Shown here piece by piece: positions 62,588 to 64,000 of a DNA stretch of 64,000 nt. Each line of letters starts with the position of its first letter. The first letter of the stretch is position 1. The stretch comes from AC-49 sp963766605 (GTDB lineage Bacteria; Actinomycetota; Thermoleophilia; Solirubrobacterales; Solirubrobacteraceae). A program made the position numbers and the translations under genes. The DNA is taken from assembly GCA_963766605.1 (NCBI GenBank), contig CAVYAT010000001.1, forward strand, positions 558,001-622,000, given 5' to 3'. Under the pieces are notes generated by a model. That model saw only the letters and a program-made list of their open reading frames with translations. It ran no database searches and was not told where the DNA came from.

Positions 62588-63408
62588 GCGCCGACGGGAT
62601 GCCAGGCGGTCTTCAGTTCAAGGACGGCCTCCATGCGCGTCAGCGCATCGGCGACCGCGCCGTCGTAGGTCGTCGCCGCGGCGCCGTGGCGCACGCGCTT
62701 GATCGTCTCCGACGCGAGCCGGTCGAGTTCGGCGCCGAGTTCGGCGTCGCCGGAGGCGTCGACGATCGCGTTCAGATCGCGGTGGGCGCCCAGCGCGGGC
62801 GCGAGCTCCGCCCGGCGGCCCGACAGCAGGTTGACGACTCCACCCGGGATATCCGACACCCCGAGCACTTCCGCCAGGTCCAGCCCGCCCAGCGGCGCCG
62901 GCTCCGACAGCACCGCCACGACTGTGTTGCCGGCCGCGAGCACCGGCGCGATCTCCGCCACCAGCCCCAGCAGCGGCGGCGCCTCAGGTGCGACCACGCC
63001 GACAACGCCGGTCGGCTCGGGCAGCGAGAACGACAGGAACGGCGCGGCGACCGGGTTGACCCCGCCGAGCACCGGATCGAGCTTGTCGGTCCAGCCGGCG
63101 TAATGCAGCAGCACGTCGATCGCCGCCTCGACCTCGGCCTGTGGCGCGTAGGCGGCGAAGTCGGCGACGCGCGACTCCAGCGCCTCGGCGGCCCGGTACA
63201 GGATCTGCCCGCGGTTGTACGCGGTCCGCCCCGCCCATGGCCCGAACGCCTTGCGCGCCGCGGTGACCGCGTCGCGCACGTCCTTGCGCGACGCGCGCGG
63301 GATGTTGAAGTCGCCGGCGCGGTCGTGGCGCCCGGACTCCGAGCGCACGAACGCGCCGCCGATCCACAGCTTGTACGTCTTGCGAACCGCGAGCCGCTCG
63401 GACCTCAT
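62584..63408 (-). CDS. half-length aldehyde dehydrogenase-family protein (no catalytic Cys domain)
   Basis: 274 aa, ATG at 63408. It covers only the N-terminal cofactor part of the ALDH fold: KLWIGGAFVRSESGRHDRAG, SRKDVRDAVTAARKAFGPWA, TGVVGVVAPEAPPLLGLVAE (in place of the usual PWN) and AAGNTVVAVLSEPAPL. The thiol domain with the catalytic Cys is missing and the last 60 residues differ from normal ALDH. Short ALDH-like partners of this size sit beside a full ALDH in many actinobacteria, often near deoxyribose-phosphate aldolase, so it is probably a genuine partner and not a fragment. Confidence 0.75.
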   Translation of the reverse strand: MRSERLAVRKTYKLWIGGAFVRSESGRHDRAGDFNIPRASRKDVRDAVTAARKAFGPWAGRTAYNRGQILYRAAEALESRVADFAAYAPQAEVEAAIDVLLHYAGWTDKLDPVLGGVNPVAAPFLSFSLPEPTGVVGVVAPEAPPLLGLVAEIAPVLAAGNTVVAVLSEPAPLGGLDLAEVLGVSDIPGGVVNLLSGRRAELAPALGAHRDLNAIVDASGDAELGAELDRLASETIKRVRHGAAATTYDGAVADALTRMEAVLELKTAWHPVGA

Positions 63409-63409
63409 G

Positions 63410-64000
63410 TCATGTCATCCGCACGTACGGCCGCAGGCCGGCCGGCCCGCCCTCGCGGCCGAAGCCCGACTCCTTGTAGCCGCCGAACGCGGCGGTCGGG
63501 TCGAAGTGGTTGTACGTGTTCTGCCACACGACGCCGGCGCGCAGTGCGGACGCGACCTCGAACGCCTTGGCGCCCTTGTCGGTCCAGATCCCGGCCGCCA
63601 GCCCGTACTTGGAGTTGTTGGCCTTTTCGATCGCCTCGGCCTGGGTGCGGAACGTCAGCACCGACACGACCGGCCCGAAGATCTCCTCGACCGCCACGCG
63701 GTGCGCGGGCGAGACGTCAGTGAACAGGGTCGGCGCGAACCAGTAGCCGCGGTCGGGGACGTCGCAGGCGATGCTGCGCCGCACCGCCCCCTCCTGCTCG
63801 CCGCCCGAGACCAGCGCCTCGATGCGCGCAAGCTGCTCGGCCGAGTTGATCGCGCCGACGTCGGTGTTCTTGTCGAGCGGGTCGCCGACGCGCAGCAGCT
63901 TCATCCGGTCCCACAGCCTTGCGATGACGTCGTCGACGACGCTCTCCTGCACGAGCAGCCGCGAGCCGGCGCAGCAGACGTGGCCCTGGTTGAAGAAGAT
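63410..64000 (-). CDS. aldehyde dehydrogenase, 5' part cut by the window edge
   Basis: 197 codons visible, ending at TGA 63410-63412; the start is beyond base 64000. The visible part begins IFFNQGHVCCAGSRLL, which contains the catalytic Cys of ALDH, then DPLDKNTDVGAINSAEQLAR, EEIFGPVVSVLTFRTQAEAI and FGGYKESGFGREGG. Together with the half-length partner 1 bp downstream it forms a two-gene ALDH unit, a pattern known from deoxyribose or nucleoside sugar breakdown; deoC itself is not in the window. Confidence 0.88.
   Translation of the reverse strand: MFFNQGHVCCAGSRLLVQESVVDDVIARLWDRMKLLRVGDPLDKNTDVGAINSAEQLARIEALVSGGEQEGAVRRSIACDVPDRGYWFAPTLFTDVSPAHRVAVEEIFGPVVSVLTFRTQAEAIEKANNSKYGLAAGIWTDKGAKAFEVASALRAGVVWQNTYNHFDPTAAFGGYKESGFGREGGPAGLRPYVRMT

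Overview
The window is very GC-rich, uses GTG starts freely, has many 4-nt gene overlaps and carries short TAnnnT promoters a few bases before start codons. The gene set (EthA-like Baeyer-Villiger monooxygenase, PucR and LAL/LuxR regulators, RTX and W-x-R-C-type secreted proteins, ArsR-SRPBCC/DUF899 cluster) suggests a chromosomal segment of an actinobacterium. My best guess is the Solirubrobacterales/Thermoleophilia, but this is inference from gene style only. I see no transposase, integrase, phage gene, CRISPR array or rRNA.

Region 1 (1-13.7 kb) looks like a secretion/surface-protein regulon. It holds three small or medium secreted proteins (a three-repeat protein, a VSPANPAAPN-repeat protein and an NHL-like propeller), a cation/proton antiporter, a remnant of an alpha/beta hydrolase, two paralogous 876-residue LAL-type LuxR regulators facing each other around a 68-residue acidic protein, and a sortilin-like Asp-box propeller translationally coupled to the second regulator. 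Four of the upstream regions share a three-block element (TCAGTA, 6 bp, TACGGCATTT-like, then TACGTAGC), including one next to the first regulator. This is the best candidate here for an undescribed regulatory circuit.

Region 2 (13.7-28.1 kb) holds cupins, VOC proteins, a DUF2252 protein, a DUF4239-type membrane protein, two overlapping RTX calcium-binding secreted proteins, a DUF5937-like regulator, an ArsR-SRPBCC/39-aa ORF/DUF899 operon with twin palindromic operators, a hydrolase plus MOSC-flavin-ferredoxin fusion pair, and a DHA2-type MFS exporter.

Region 3 (28.2-36.2 kb) is an amine catabolism operon: class III aminotransferase, PucR regulator, alanine dehydrogenase and two aldehyde dehydrogenases. 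Alanine dehydrogenase can recycle the alanine made by a pyruvate-dependent transaminase. A DUF559-type nuclease-like gene sits between the two aldehyde dehydrogenases and is bounded almost exactly by 34-bp inverted repeats, which looks like a small mobile unit.

Region 4 (36.2-49.7 kb) carries a PKD-domain secreted protein, a class I aminotransferase, a third LAL regulator, an EthA-like monooxygenase divergent from a GNAT acetyltransferase, two lipoproteins (one with a DUF1906 fold), tRNA-Ser(GCU), a GAF/GGDEF/HD-GYP cyclic-di-GMP protein and a monoacylglycerol-lipase-like hydrolase.

Region 5 (49.8-64 kb) is a nucleoside uptake and salvage cluster. Uracil phosphoribosyltransferase diverges from a tightly overlapping operon: a CYTH-cytidine deaminase fusion, purine nucleoside phosphorylase, thymidine/pyrimidine phosphorylase, adenosine deaminase, BMP-type substrate-binding lipoprotein, ABC ATPase (two frameshifts as given), two permeases and a 570-aa nucleoside-phosphorylase-like protein of unknown function. 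On the other strand, an epimerase, a half-length aldehyde dehydrogenase and a full aldehyde dehydrogenase (cut by the window edge) form a second operon.
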